Assembly: GCF_000014565.1 (NCBI RefSeq)
Contig: NC_008268.1
Coordinates: forward strand, 6,576,501 to 6,640,500
Length of the DNA stretch: 64,000 nt
Reading direction: 5' to 3'
Source: Rhodococcus jostii RHA1
Lineage (GTDB): Bacteria > Actinomycetota > Actinomycetes > Mycobacteriales > Mycobacteriaceae
Part shown: positions 45,711 through 54,921 of the stretch, in pieces
Numbering within the stretch: position 1 is the stretch's first letter
Layout of the letters: each line of letters opens with the position of its first letter
The notes under the pieces: generated by a model
Databases searched by the model: none
What the model was told of the DNA's origin: nothing
What the model saw: only the letters and a program-made list of their open reading frames with translations
Program-made: the position numbers and the translations under genes

Positions 45711-47761
45711 GCGTCCGGAACTCGGCAATCAAACTCGCGATCTTCGGTGTCCTCGGCATCCTCTCGGCAGTGCTCGTCGTGAACACGCTGCGGGTGCCGG
45801 TGGAGGGGCAGACCGTCACGTACAAGGCGTTGTTCACCGACGCCCAGGGTGTCACTCCCGGCAGCGACGTCACCATCGCCGGTGTGCGGGTGGGACGTGT
45901 CGATTCGATCGACATCGTCGACGGCGACGCCGGAAGTGCCACCGCCCTGGTGGACTTCGAGGTGCAGCGCGATCAGGAACTTCCCGCCGACACCACCGTC
46001 GCCATCCGATACGGCGACCTGTTGGGGGTCCGGTATCTCGATCTCGCGGCCGGGCCGTCGGACGAGGGCACCCTCGAGGAGGGCGACACGATCCCGCTCG
46101 ACCGAACGTCGCCCGCCCTCGACCTCACCAGCCTCTTCAACGGATTCAAGCCACTGTTCGACGCCATCGACCCGAAACAGGTCAACGCACTCGCAACCGA
46201 AGTAGTCGCGGTGTTCGACGGCAGGAAGACGAGCATGGAAACTCTGCTGCGCAGGGTGGCGGACGTCACCGGCAACCTGGCGAATCACGATCAGCTGATC
46301 GGCGACCTCATCCGGAACCTCGAGGTGGTGGTGGGAACGGCGGCGGCGCGGGGTCCCGAACTGTCCCACCTGGTCGACAGCCTCACCCAGTTCACCGGGA
46401 TGCTGGCCGAGAACAACGAGGTTCTCATGGACACCCTCGATCAGAGTGCGGCGGTGAGCCGCTCGGCGCTGCAGATCGTGGACGGGCGCGTCCCGGAGCT
46501 CAGCCGCACCGTGGAACAACTTCACTCACTGACGGGGGCGATGCTGGGCGCGAACCCGGAATTCGATCACCTGATGGTGGCCATGCCGGAGTTCTTCTCG
46601 TCCGTCGACCGCTCGGGCTCGTACGGCTCGTGGCTCAACATCTACCTGTGCACCTTCATCGTCAACGTCGACGGTCGCGAAGGCGCCCCTCGGACCCGAC
46701 CTGCATTCGAGGTACTGCCAATGAGTGTCACCGAGAACGTGCGCGACGTGTGGGACTCGCTGGCCGGAAATCAGCGCGTGCGGCCCGTCAACCCGCTGAT
46801 CGTCGGAATCGCGGGAATTCTCGCGGCGACGCTGGCGCTGGCGCTGGTTCTGGTGATCCCGCGGGTGAGCTTCGCCGTGCGGACCGACGGCTACACAGCC
46901 GAACTCGCGAACGCTGCGGGCCTGACCGATTCGGACTACGTGTACGTGGCGGGGGTCCCCGCCGGCCGGGTCACCGGAGTGGACCTGGCGGGCGATCACG
47001 TGGTCGTGCACTTCCGGCTCGACGGTGAACGTCACCTCGGATCGACGACGTCCGCGGGGGTCAAGCTGTCGACCATCCTCGGCAAGCGCTATCTGGACGT
47101 CGCACCGTCGGGGCCGGGAGACCTGGGGGACGACGGGGTGATTCCACTCCGCCACACCAGCGTCCCGTATTCGCTCGACGACATCGGGTCGTCCGCGATC
47201 GAGACGGCGGACGAACTCGACCTCGGGGGACTGCAGAAGATGCTCGCGGTGGTGACGGAGACGTTGCCGCAGGACGCGAACCTCAACCGGGAGGCACTGG
47301 CGGGTGTGAGTGCGGCGTCCACGATCCTGGCGAAGAACGCCGATCAGGTCACGCAATTGCTCGACAGCTCGCGGACCCTCACGGACGTGCTGGTCGGTCA
47401 GCAGGGTCAGCTCACCACCCTGCTCGGTAACGCGGACGTCGTGATGAACACACTCGCCACCCGGCGTGCAGCCATCCGCCAGATGGTCGACGATCTTCAG
47501 GGGCTCGTCGCACAGGCATCCCAGTTCCTCGGCGAGAACACCGCCGAGCTGGATTCACTGCTCGTCAACGCGAGACAGGTGACGGACCGGCTGCAGGCGA
47601 ACCTCGCCAACCTCGACGCGCTCCTCACCACGGGTGCACCCGCCGCGAGGGCGCTCGTGAACGCGACCGGAACCGGCGACTGGGCCGACGTCTCCGCGCC
47701 GTCGGCCGTCATCGCCGACAACCTGCTGTGCGTCGTCGGGCTGATCACGGGGTGCTCGTGA
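45707..47761 (+). CDS. mceB-mceC: MceB-MceC read as one continuous 684-residue frame
   Basis: Residues 1-about 338 are a complete MceB: anchor LAIFGVLGILSAVLVV, MlaD domain, helical tail and the YLCTFIVNVDG end. Residues 339-684, starting at the ATG at 46721, are a complete MceC with its own anchor (IVGIAGILAATLALALVL) and MlaD domain. In other mce operons these are two genes. At the junction an ATGA is present, but its TGA is one frame off the MceB frame. In that shifted frame the MceB end would read DLHSRYCQ-stop, like an MceB C terminus. GAGG lies nine bases before the internal ATG, so MceC can start on its own. Either a true fusion, or a one-base insertion near 46670-46700, or a sequencing error. 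Confidence 0.85.
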   Translation: MSVRNSAIKLAIFGVLGILSAVLVVNTLRVPVEGQTVTYKALFTDAQGVTPGSDVTIAGVRVGRVDSIDIVDGDAGSATALVDFEVQRDQELPADTTVAIRYGDLLGVRYLDLAAGPSDEGTLEEGDTIPLDRTSPALDLTSLFNGFKPLFDAIDPKQVNALATEVVAVFDGRKTSMETLLRRVADVTGNLANHDQLIGDLIRNLEVVVGTAAARGPELSHLVDSLTQFTGMLAENNEVLMDTLDQSAAVSRSALQIVDGRVPELSRTVEQLHSLTGAMLGANPEFDHLMVAMPEFFSSVDRSGSYGSWLNIYLCTFIVNVDGREGAPRTRPAFEVLPMSVTENVRDVWDSLAGNQRVRPVNPLIVGIAGILAATLALALVLVIPRVSFAVRTDGYTAELANAAGLTDSDYVYVAGVPAGRVTGVDLAGDHVVVHFRLDGERHLGSTTSAGVKLSTILGKRYLDVAPSGPGDLGDDGVIPLRHTSVPYSLDDIGSSAIETADELDLGGLQKMLAVVTETLPQDANLNREALAGVSAASTILAKNADQVTQLLDSSRTLTDVLVGQQGQLTTLLGNADVVMNTLATRRAAIRQMVDDLQGLVAQASQFLGENTAELDSLLVNARQVTDRLQANLANLDALLTTGAPAARALVNATGTGDWADVSAPSAVIADNLLCVVGLITGCS

Positions 47762-48849
47762 ACGCGGGCATCGCGCGCAGGGCCGCCGGGATCGGCGGCG
47801 TGCTCGCGCTCGTGGTCGCGATCGTCGTGGCCGGCTGGCTGCTGATCTTCCGCACGTCGTCCACCGTCGTGCATTCCGAATTCGCCTACGTCAACGGCGT
47901 GTTCCCCGGCACCAAGGTCTCGGTGCTCGGGGTTCCGGTCGGCACCGTCGAGGCGGTCGAGCCGAGAGGCGCGACCGTAATGGTCACGATGTCCGTCGCG
48001 TCGGACATCGTGCTGCCCGCGGACGCGAACGCGTACGTGCTGGTGACGTCTGCGATCGGTGAGCGTTTCGTCGAACTCGGCCCCGCGTACACCGGCGGCC
48101 CGGTGTTCGAGAGTGGGCAGACCATTCCACCCGAGCGCAGTCATTCGCCCATTACCTGGGACCAGTTGATGGACAGCGTCGACACCGTCGTCAAGGCACT
48201 CGGCCCGGACGGGGGTGACGCCGGTGCCGCGATCTCCGCTGCCGCCGCGTCCACGGACGGTCTCGGTCCCGCGATGAACGACGCCATCCGCACACTGTCG
48301 CAGGCGAGTTCGGTGATCGCAGGCAACAGCGCGGACGTCGGCGCGCTCGTCGACAACCTCGAGGTGCTCGTGAACGCGATCTCGTCGCGTCAGGCGCAGG
48401 TCGATTCGCTCGCCGGTTCGCTCACCGCGATCGGCGACGAGTTCGCCGGCCGGCAGTTCGCGATCGACGACACCGTTACCCAGTTGTCCACGCTCCTGGA
48501 CCAGATCGACCAACTCGTGTCCGCCCGGGGCGGCGATGTCACCGCCGGAATCGACAACCTCGCGGGAGTGAGCGAGGTGCTGCAGAGACACGACACCGAC
48601 CTCGCCGAGATCATGGACCTGGTGCCCTTGCTGATCGACAACATCCAGCGTGTGGTGACCCCGGACCAGCGTGCCCGCATCCGGCTGAACATCTCCACCA
48701 ACCTGGCGCAGGCCGAGCCGACGTCCCCGCTCTGCGCGGTGGTCGATCCGATCCTCTGCCGCGGAGCGGGAATCACCAACCCGATTCAGTTTCCGCCCAG
48801 CATGTCCGACCCGTTCGGGCTGCGCGAACTCATGGTCGGAGGACGATGA
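47758..48849 (+). CDS. mceD: MceD substrate-binding protein
   Basis: Mce family protein of 363 residues with an N-terminal anchor (IGGVLALVVAIVVAGWLLIF), MlaD domain (FAYVNGVFPGTKVSVLGVPVG) and long helical tail. The GTG start at 47758 overlaps the preceding stop as GTGA; another GTG two codons earlier is possible. Paired cysteines near the C terminus (PLCAVVDPILC) fit this position in the series. Its stop overlaps the mceE start. Confidence 0.92.
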   Translation: MNAGIARRAAGIGGVLALVVAIVVAGWLLIFRTSSTVVHSEFAYVNGVFPGTKVSVLGVPVGTVEAVEPRGATVMVTMSVASDIVLPADANAYVLVTSAIGERFVELGPAYTGGPVFESGQTIPPERSHSPITWDQLMDSVDTVVKALGPDGGDAGAAISAAAASTDGLGPAMNDAIRTLSQASSVIAGNSADVGALVDNLEVLVNAISSRQAQVDSLAGSLTAIGDEFAGRQFAIDDTVTQLSTLLDQIDQLVSARGGDVTAGIDNLAGVSEVLQRHDTDLAEIMDLVPLLIDNIQRVVTPDQRARIRLNISTNLAQAEPTSPLCAVVDPILCRGAGITNPIQFPPSMSDPFGLRELMVGGR

Positions 48850-49895
48850 CGATCCGGACGAGAACGAAATCGCTGACGGCGGCGCTGATCGTCGGTATGG
48901 CGCTGCCAGTCGCGGGGTGTTCGCTGAGCCTGCAGGATCTGTCGGTGGGCCGTTCGCCGGACGGTCCGTCGTATCAGATCTCCGCGCAGTTCGACGGAGT
49001 AGATCGTGTCGTCCCCGGCGCCGAGGTCCGGGTGGGTCAAGAGGTGGTGGGCCGAGTCTCGGACGTGTCGACCCGGGACTTCACCGCTCGGATCGAGATG
49101 CGGATCCGCGACGACGTCCCGATACCGCAGGATGCGACGGCCCGGATCGAATTGCCCACGGCCCTCGGCAATCCCTTCGTCCGACTCGAGGTCGGGGACG
49201 CGGCGGGCGCGCCGATGAGCGAGGGTGACACCATCCCACTGGACCGGACGTCGCGCGGTCCCGACATCGAGAGCGGCCTGGCCGCGCTGGCCACCGTGCT
49301 GAACGGCAGCGGCATCGACCAGATGCACGCCATCATGAACGAATTGACCGTCGCCTTCGCGGGCCGCTCGGACAAGGTCCGGGAACTGGTGGACATGTTG
49401 AACGACACACTGGGCGTCGTCGACGACCATCGGGACGAACTCGACCGGGCGATGGTGGCGTCCAATGCCTTCGCGGCGGAACTCGCCGCCGGGCAACCGA
49501 CCCTCGATCGGGCGATGACCGACCTGGCTCCTGCGGTGGACCTCCTGGTGTCGCAACGAGATCAGATCGTCGCGTTGATGGGGGAGGCGTCCCGTCTCAG
49601 CCGCGAGGCGCAACATGTCCTCGGCAGCGCCGGATCCGAACTGTCGGCCGAGATCAGCGACGCGGGGGCCGTGCTCACGGCACTCGACGGGTTCGAGTCA
49701 CAACTCGCGCCGACGTTGAATTCGGTGGCGACGTTCCTCGGTGGATTCGCCGCGGCCACACCCGGTGATTACACGACGTTCGACGGAACGTTCGACGTCA
49801 CCGCCGTCATCGCCAAGTTGCTCACCGGATCGGCTCCTCTCGAGGTGCCGGAAGCCCGCACGCTGCCCGAGGTACTCGGCGGAGGCGTCCGATGA
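48846..49895 (+). CDS. mceE: MceE lipoprotein
   Basis: A 349-residue Mce protein with a lipoprotein signal: basic start, short hydrophobic core and lipobox VAGC with the cysteine near residue 25. The lipidated member is always at the fifth place in actinobacterial mce operons (the LprK position). An MlaD domain (about 43-130) and a helical tail follow. Both ends overlap the neighbouring genes. Confidence 0.93.
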   Translation: MTIRTRTKSLTAALIVGMALPVAGCSLSLQDLSVGRSPDGPSYQISAQFDGVDRVVPGAEVRVGQEVVGRVSDVSTRDFTARIEMRIRDDVPIPQDATARIELPTALGNPFVRLEVGDAAGAPMSEGDTIPLDRTSRGPDIESGLAALATVLNGSGIDQMHAIMNELTVAFAGRSDKVRELVDMLNDTLGVVDDHRDELDRAMVASNAFAAELAAGQPTLDRAMTDLAPAVDLLVSQRDQIVALMGEASRLSREAQHVLGSAGSELSAEISDAGAVLTALDGFESQLAPTLNSVATFLGGFAAATPGDYTTFDGTFDVTAVIAKLLTGSAPLEVPEARTLPEVLGGGVR

Positions 49896-51079
49896 TGACA
49901 CGTCACGTGGTGGCGCAGTTGGTCCTGTTCCTCGTGATCTCGATCGCCGCGATGCTGTTCGGGCTGCGGTACGTCGCCGGCCCGGACACGTTCGGAAGTC
50001 CCATTCACCTGAGTGCGCGGCTCGACCACGCCGCCGGCCTCGCCCAGGGAGCGTCCGTCAATTATCGCGGCGTCGGAGTGGGCACGATCAGCTCCGTCGA
50101 CGTGAACCCCGAAGGAACGGGCGTCGTCCTCGGCATCGAACTGCATCCCGGTACCCAGGTGCCGGCCGGCTCGACGGCGAAGATCACCACCGAGAACGCG
50201 ATCGGCATCCAGGCGCTCGACATCATGCCCGACAGTGCGAACCCGCCGTACCTCGCGGACGGGGACGTCGTCGAGGTCCCGGAGGAGGGAATCCCGCGCT
50301 CGCTCGACGCGACCCTCGTCGAGACCACGGACCTCGTGAACTCGATGGACGTCACCGCTCTGTCGTCGCTGGCCGACACGTTCGGCACCGCCTTCGGGGG
50401 CACGGGGCCCCACCTGCAGAACCTGCTCGACGGTTCCGCCGAGATCGCCCGGACACTCGAAACCCGCACCGACGCAGTGTCGACCATCGTGAACAAGGGC
50501 ATGCCGCTCCTGGACACCGCCGACCGCCTCACCGCCGCTCTGCCGGAATCGGCGAGCACCGCCCGGAGCGTCCTCGAGCAGTTGCGGGCGAACGACTCCG
50601 CGCTCGTCGACCTGCTCGGGCGCTCGCCGCAGACGATGGCGAGCTTGGACTCGTTGCTGTCGGGAAATCGGGACTCACTGGGCGCCCTGATGGCGAATCT
50701 GGTTCTCCCCACCCGGATCGTCGGTGACCGCACACCCTCCCTCGACTACGGCCTGACGATCATGCCCGGCGCGCTGCCGAAGATCGCGTCGATCGAGAAG
50801 GGCGGACTCGCGGACCTACTTTTGGTCGGAACGCAGGGGCCGATGTGCGTGTACGACGCCCCCCGCCGTCTCGTGACCGACGCGGAACCGAGTCAGCCCG
50901 CCCTGGACTGGACGTGCCAGTCGCAGCAGTACCTGGAGCAACGGGGCGCCGTGAACGTTCCGCGACCGGACGACCTGGGTCAGGAGAACACGACGAGGAA
51001 CGGCGGCGTCTACGGACCACCGGCTGCGGACGATCCGCTGGTGATCGAGCCGCCACTCACGGGGCACACCCCACGCTAG
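49892..51079 (+). CDS. mceF: MceF substrate-binding protein
   Basis: Last of the six Mce proteins, 395 residues, with an N-terminal anchor (LVLFLVISIAAMLFGL), MlaD domain (HAAGLAQGASVNYRGVGVG) and a tail ending in a hydrophilic, proline-rich stretch. The ATG at 49892 overlaps the mceE stop as ATGA; a second ATG follows one codon later. Six Mce subunits are thought to assemble into one shaft across the periplasm. Confidence 0.92.
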   Translation: MMTRHVVAQLVLFLVISIAAMLFGLRYVAGPDTFGSPIHLSARLDHAAGLAQGASVNYRGVGVGTISSVDVNPEGTGVVLGIELHPGTQVPAGSTAKITTENAIGIQALDIMPDSANPPYLADGDVVEVPEEGIPRSLDATLVETTDLVNSMDVTALSSLADTFGTAFGGTGPHLQNLLDGSAEIARTLETRTDAVSTIVNKGMPLLDTADRLTAALPESASTARSVLEQLRANDSALVDLLGRSPQTMASLDSLLSGNRDSLGALMANLVLPTRIVGDRTPSLDYGLTIMPGALPKIASIEKGGLADLLLVGTQGPMCVYDAPRRLVTDAEPSQPALDWTCQSQQYLEQRGAVNVPRPDDLGQENTTRNGGVYGPPAADDPLVIEPPLTGHTPR

Positions 51080-51109
51080 GTCCGTGCACGAGCCGAGGAG
51101 CGAACATCG

Positions 51110-51487
51110 ATGAGCAAACCGACGGGTGTAGGGGCGGACGGTGTCGACACGGCCGGCCGTATCAGGAGACTCACCCAGGCCGCACTCAATGCCGACGTCA
51201 CCATCGGCCGCGTCGACGGGGTGGCCCACGAGATCGGGACGTCCCTCGACGAATTCGCCCGCGTGCTGGGCAGGTTCGACGCGTTGCTGGACAAGTTCGC
51301 CGACGGGCTCGACACGTTCGCAGGCACGGTTCGGTCGGTGGACGGAGTCGTCGGATCGCTGACGGCCCCCGAACAGGACCTCGACGAGCTGCTGCTGCGC
51401 GTCGGCCGGATCGTCGAGACGGTCGACTGGCTGCTGACCCCCGCGACGGCGGTGCGTCACCGGTTGGCCGGGATCAGATTCTTCTGA
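51110..51487 (+). CDS. Unknown small protein at the end of the mce operon
   Basis: A 125-residue protein I do not recognise. It has no signal peptide or membrane span. Its middle (DEFARVLGRFDALLDKFADGLDTFAGTVRSVDG) is a regular amphipathic helix resembling the helical tails of Mce proteins, and the end is basic and aromatic. GAGGAG lies before the ATG and the gene starts 30 bp after mceF, so it is probably co-transcribed. It is unlike the usual mce-associated membrane proteins. A role in the Mce complex is inferred from position only. Confidence 0.7.
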   Translation: MSKPTGVGADGVDTAGRIRRLTQAALNADVTIGRVDGVAHEIGTSLDEFARVLGRFDALLDKFADGLDTFAGTVRSVDGVVGSLTAPEQDLDELLLRVGRIVETVDWLLTPATAVRHRLAGIRFF

Positions 51488-51506
51488 GCTCCGGTATACG
51501 TAGGGG

Positions 51507-52355
51507 CTACGCCGGGTTGCCCGCGGCCCGGCGATAGCCGCGCACCGCCGGGTAGGTGAAGATCAGCAGCCCGGCGAGCGACCACGCAATCGTCTTGAGC
51601 AGGGGTTCCGCGACCGGTCCGCCCATCGACAGTCCCTTCATCGCGTCGATCGCGCACGACATCGGCTGGTTCTCCACGAACGGCTGAAGCCACGTGGGGT
51701 AGGCGCCTGTGGGTACGAATCCCGAGTTGAAGAACAGCAGGAGAGTGCACAGTAGGGAGAGGATTTCGACGAGCGGCGCCTTCGCCGCGTTGACGGCGAG
51801 GGCGGTCACCATCGTCGCGAAACTCACCCCGAACAGCAGCGGCAGGAGCATCAATGCGATACCGGCGAGAATGCCTTGATCGAACCGGAACCCGATGGCG
51901 AAACCGACGGCGATGATCAGCACCGTGGTGAGCATGATCCGCACGGATTCGGCCATCAGGCGGCTGATCAGGCCCGACGCGCGGTGCACGGGCAGCACCC
52001 AGAACCGGCTCAGGAGCCCGTCCGCCCATTCCTTCTTCAGCGACAGACCGCCCGCGATGGATCCGAACATCGCGCCGACGAGCGTAATCATCGGAACGGT
52101 CCCGAAGACGCTGTTGACCCCGGTGGCCTTGGTAATCGAGATTCCGAGCACCGCCCAGAACATCAGCAACATCAACGACGGGTACACGATCGCCTGAAGC
52201 ATGGTGTACGGGTCGCGAGCCCATCGGAGCAGAAGTCGTCCGGTCTGCAGCAAGCTATGAGAGAACAGCGCGGCGAGGGAATTCTCCGGGTGAGGTTCGA
52301 GCACCTCGGGGAAGGTCACCGTCGCCGGTGTGTCGGATCGGTACTCGGTGGTCAT
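51507..52355 (-). CDS. ABC-2 type permease (DrrC-like)
   Basis: Export permease of 282 residues with about six membrane segments of the ABC-2/daunorubicin-resistance family. Markers are the cytoplasmic N terminus, YPSLMLLMFWAVLG and the late NSGFVPTGAYPTWLQPFVENQP, a typical DrrB/DrrC segment before the last spans. Third gene of the ATPase-permease-permease operon. Its ATG overlaps the previous stop as ATGA. It converges on the mce operon with only 19 bp between stops. Confidence 0.9.
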   Translation of the reverse strand: MTTEYRSDTPATVTFPEVLEPHPENSLAALFSHSLLQTGRLLLRWARDPYTMLQAIVYPSLMLLMFWAVLGISITKATGVNSVFGTVPMITLVGAMFGSIAGGLSLKKEWADGLLSRFWVLPVHRASGLISRLMAESVRIMLTTVLIIAVGFAIGFRFDQGILAGIALMLLPLLFGVSFATMVTALAVNAAKAPLVEILSLLCTLLLFFNSGFVPTGAYPTWLQPFVENQPMSCAIDAMKGLSMGGPVAEPLLKTIAWSLAGLLIFTYPAVRGYRRAAGNPA

Positions 52356-53167
52356 CCGCGCCTCACATTCGACCAGATCGACAACGGGAGGAAAACCAAG
52401 GCAAATCCTGCGCACCACAGCAACGTAGGTGTCAGTAGCTGGAACGTGATCGTCCCATCGGTCATCGCGCGCATGGACGTGGAGAACTGTGAGATCGGCT
52501 GATTTCGCACGAAGCCCTGAGCCCATTCGGGGAATTGCGTCACCGGAACGAAACCGGACGAGAACATGCCGAGGATCAGTTGGGGGAGCGTCAGCGCTTG
52601 ACTTGTGATCTCGGGGCTCCGGGTCAGGGTGCCGAGCGCATCGGCCCCCGTTGTGAGGGTGAATCCAATGGCCATGGCTAGTCCGCAGAACGCGGCAGTT
52701 TGTGCCACACCGCCATCGAATCGGAATCCGATCAGCAATCCGTATGCGATCGATGCTACGAGCGAAATCGCCGAATGTATGAAGCTGGCGGTCATCCGTG
52801 CCGCCAACGGAATTGCTGGGCCGATCGGCATCGTCTGGAACCGGGAGTTCATCCCGTTCGATGCCTCGGTAGCAGCTCGGTGCGCCGCCGAGATGGCGGT
52901 GAATGCCATGGCCTGCAGGACGATGATCGGCATGACGAACTGTGCGTAATCGATGCCCTGGAATTTCATCACCAGGCGTAGCGGCAGGTAGAAGCCGATG
53001 GTGAAGATTAATGGCGCCAACACTGCTATGAAGAACTGACCGGACACTGCCATCGTGTGCAGGTTGCGCTTGGACAGCGCAATCCACTGCTGGATGCTCG
53101 ACGGTTGAGGCCGCCGGTGCTTTCCTTCGAGGGCACGCTCGAATCCGAGCTGGGCGGGCGCCGTCAC
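52352..53167 (-). CDS. ABC-2 type permease (DrrB-like), lower-GC
   Basis: Second permease, 271 residues, with the same NSGFVP-type late segment as its partner (here SSGFVPVTQFPEWAQGFVRNQP) and similar membrane topology; the two are probably old duplicates. The GTG start at 53167 overlaps the ATPase stop as GTGA. Its DNA uses clearly more A/T at third positions than both neighbours, hinting at different ancestry or relaxed selection. Confidence 0.9.
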   Translation of the reverse strand: MTAPAQLGFERALEGKHRRPQPSSIQQWIALSKRNLHTMAVSGQFFIAVLAPLIFTIGFYLPLRLVMKFQGIDYAQFVMPIIVLQAMAFTAISAAHRAATEASNGMNSRFQTMPIGPAIPLAARMTASFIHSAISLVASIAYGLLIGFRFDGGVAQTAAFCGLAMAIGFTLTTGADALGTLTRSPEITSQALTLPQLILGMFSSGFVPVTQFPEWAQGFVRNQPISQFSTSMRAMTDGTITFQLLTPTLLWCAGFALVFLPLSIWSNVRRG

Positions 53168-54132
53168 GACGGCAGGCTCTCGTCGACGCGGACGTGACCG
53201 GTGAGGGAGAGGAAGACGTCGTCGAGGGACGGGCGCCGCAGGGCGATGTCGGCGAGCGTGACCCCGGCGAGGTCGAGGCGGCGCAGAACCTCGGCGAGGG
53301 TCTGGGCGCCGTGTTCGGCGGGAATCGACAGCCGGTCGGTGCCTTCTTCGATGGCCCGGCCGGGTGGGCAGAGGCTCGTGAGGATTTCGCGGACGCGCGG
53401 CAGGTCGTCGAGACTCACCGGGACGACCTCGCAGTAGCTTCCGCCGGTCCGGGCCTTCAGTTCGTCGGCCGTGCCCTCGGCGATCACGGTGCCTTTGTCG
53501 ATGACGACGATGTTGTCGCTCAGCAGGTCGGCCTCTTCGAGGTACTGCGTGGTCAGCAGGATCGTGATGCCCTGCTCTTTCAGAGCGGATACGAGGGACC
53601 ACACGCCCTGGCGGCTGCGGGGGTCGAGGCCGGTGGTGGGCTCGTCGAGGAACACCACCTCGGGACGGATCACGAGGCCACAGGCGATGTCGACGCGCCG
53701 GCGCATACCGCCGGAGTACCCGGACACCTTCCGGTCACCCGCTTCGAGCAGATCGAACTGGCTCAGGAGGTCCTGCGCGCGCGATTTCGCGGACGCCTTG
53801 GGCAGGCCCATCAGGCGGCCGAACAGCACCAGATTCTCGCGGCCGGTCAGCGACTCGTCGAGGGCGGCGTACTGACCCGTCATCATGATGCTGCGCCGGA
53901 CGTTCGCCGACTCCTCGACGACGTCGTGTCCGGCTACGAACGCGCGGCCCGCATCGGGCCGCAGCAGAGTGGACAGCACGTTGACGGTGGTGGTCTTCCC
54001 TGCGCCGTTGGGGCCCAGGATGCCCAGGACCGTGCCGCGGGGCACCTCGAAGCTCACACCCCGCAACGCTGCTACGTCACCGAAGGATTTCTCGATTCCC
54101 TCGACAAGAACGGCGGTGTCAGGTGCTGGCAT
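53164..54132 (-). CDS. ABC exporter ATPase (DrrA-like)
   Basis: A 322-residue ATPase of the daunorubicin-resistance class. Walker A is GPNGAGKTTT, the signature is SGYSGGMRRRVDIA, Walker B is VVFLDEPTTGLDPRSRQ and the switch is TTQYLEEAD. The C-terminal extension with RRPSLDDVFLSLTG is typical of DrrA. With two separate permeases the layout equals mycobacterial drrABC, which exports a complex lipid. Here it could export a lipid or a peptide product; the NRPS is 29 kb away, so a link is not supported. Confidence 0.93.
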   Translation of the reverse strand: MPAPDTAVLVEGIEKSFGDVAALRGVSFEVPRGTVLGILGPNGAGKTTTVNVLSTLLRPDAGRAFVAGHDVVEESANVRRSIMMTGQYAALDESLTGRENLVLFGRLMGLPKASAKSRAQDLLSQFDLLEAGDRKVSGYSGGMRRRVDIACGLVIRPEVVFLDEPTTGLDPRSRQGVWSLVSALKEQGITILLTTQYLEEADLLSDNIVVIDKGTVIAEGTADELKARTGGSYCEVVPVSLDDLPRVREILTSLCPPGRAIEEGTDRLSIPAEHGAQTLAEVLRRLDLAGVTLADIALRRPSLDDVFLSLTGHVRVDESLPS

Positions 54133-54420
54133 GTCCCGAGTATGTCACGCGAAGAGGGTGATCAAGGCAGACCGGGGAACACCTTCGCGCCCGACGAAGG
54201 GGAGGGGAAAACTTCTGTAACGCGTAAAGACAGGTACACGATAAATGCCGGACGTCTGTACCACTTCGGCCCCGGCGACCACGGCGGAAACCGATCCCGT
54301 CCGGCCGGAAGGGCGTGCTGTGCCGTGACGTTCCGGCTCCGGGGAAGTGCCACACGGTAATTCGGGCCACCCCCACGAACTCCGGAACGAATGTGAGCTT
54401 CGACATGTGCCTTTCGCGCT
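54133..54420. other. 288-bp gap upstream of the exporter operon, no gene seen
   Basis: No reading frame here looks like a protein. The part around 54208-54255 is the most A/T-rich and probably holds the promoter of the ABC exporter operon on the minus strand. No confident -35/-10 pair could be chosen. Confidence 0.5.
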
Positions 54421-54897
54421 CTACCGCGGCGTGACCCACGTCGTGATGTCGGCGTGAACCACCTCTACTCCCTGCCGGTCGAAGATGCGCACGGGCACGA
54501 CCACGTGGGTGCCCTCGGTGATCGCGGCGAAGTCCGGCAGCTCCCGCAGTTCCGCGACGGCGCGCAGCGTTCCGTTCGCCTTGGCGAGGTAGTCGACCGT
54601 CATCGACTTCGGGATCCACCGGTGGGTCGACGGCACGGTCGCCTCGGACAGCATGCCCATGGCGGCCTCGGCGAGGTTGCACGCCGCGATCGCGTGGAAC
54701 GTGCCCAGGTGGTTGCGGACGCCCCACCATTTCGGTGCGCGGACTTCGCAACGGCCCGGCCGCATCTCGACGACGCGGGGGAGTACCGAGCCGAAGTAGG
54801 GGACGCGCAGACACATGCCGACAGAGAAGAGGACGTGCCCGAGCGCGTTGTCGGGGAGCTTCTGCCACGCGGCGAACGTGGGACTCGAGGTAGTCAT
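54421..54897 (-). CDS. DUF4442 hotdog-fold thioesterase-like protein
   Basis: A 158-residue protein of the PaaI/YiiD-like hotdog thioesterase superfamily (DUF4442). The helix region KWWGVRNHLGTFHAIAACNLAEAAMG carries the histidine and asparagine usually near the active site, and the strand PKSMTVDYLAKANGTL follows. Probably hydrolyses or binds an acyl-CoA. Monocistronic, with a palindromic site nine bases before the start. Confidence 0.8.
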   Translation of the reverse strand: MTTSSPTFAAWQKLPDNALGHVLFSVGMCLRVPYFGSVLPRVVEMRPGRCEVRAPKWWGVRNHLGTFHAIAACNLAEAAMGMLSEATVPSTHRWIPKSMTVDYLAKANGTLRAVAELRELPDFAAITEGTHVVVPVRIFDRQGVEVVHADITTWVTPR

Positions 54898-54905
54898 GCC
54901 CGTAT

Positions 54906-54921
54906 CTTACTTCAGAGTAAG
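54906..54921. promoter_or_regulatory. Inverted repeat CTTACT-N4-AGTAAG upstream of the DUF4442 gene
   Basis: CTTACT (54906-54911) and AGTAAG (54916-54921) are perfect arms around a four-base spacer. The size and sequence type are common for TetR-family operators. No regulator gene is adjacent, so the binding protein is unknown. Confidence 0.5.

Noticed and set aside
53164..54132. DrrABC-like exporter as the dedicated exporter of the NRPS product
   Set aside because: It is 29 kb from the NRPS, beyond the lipid and mce genes, with no shared regulatory site. Mycobacterial relatives export lipids, so the link is unsupported.
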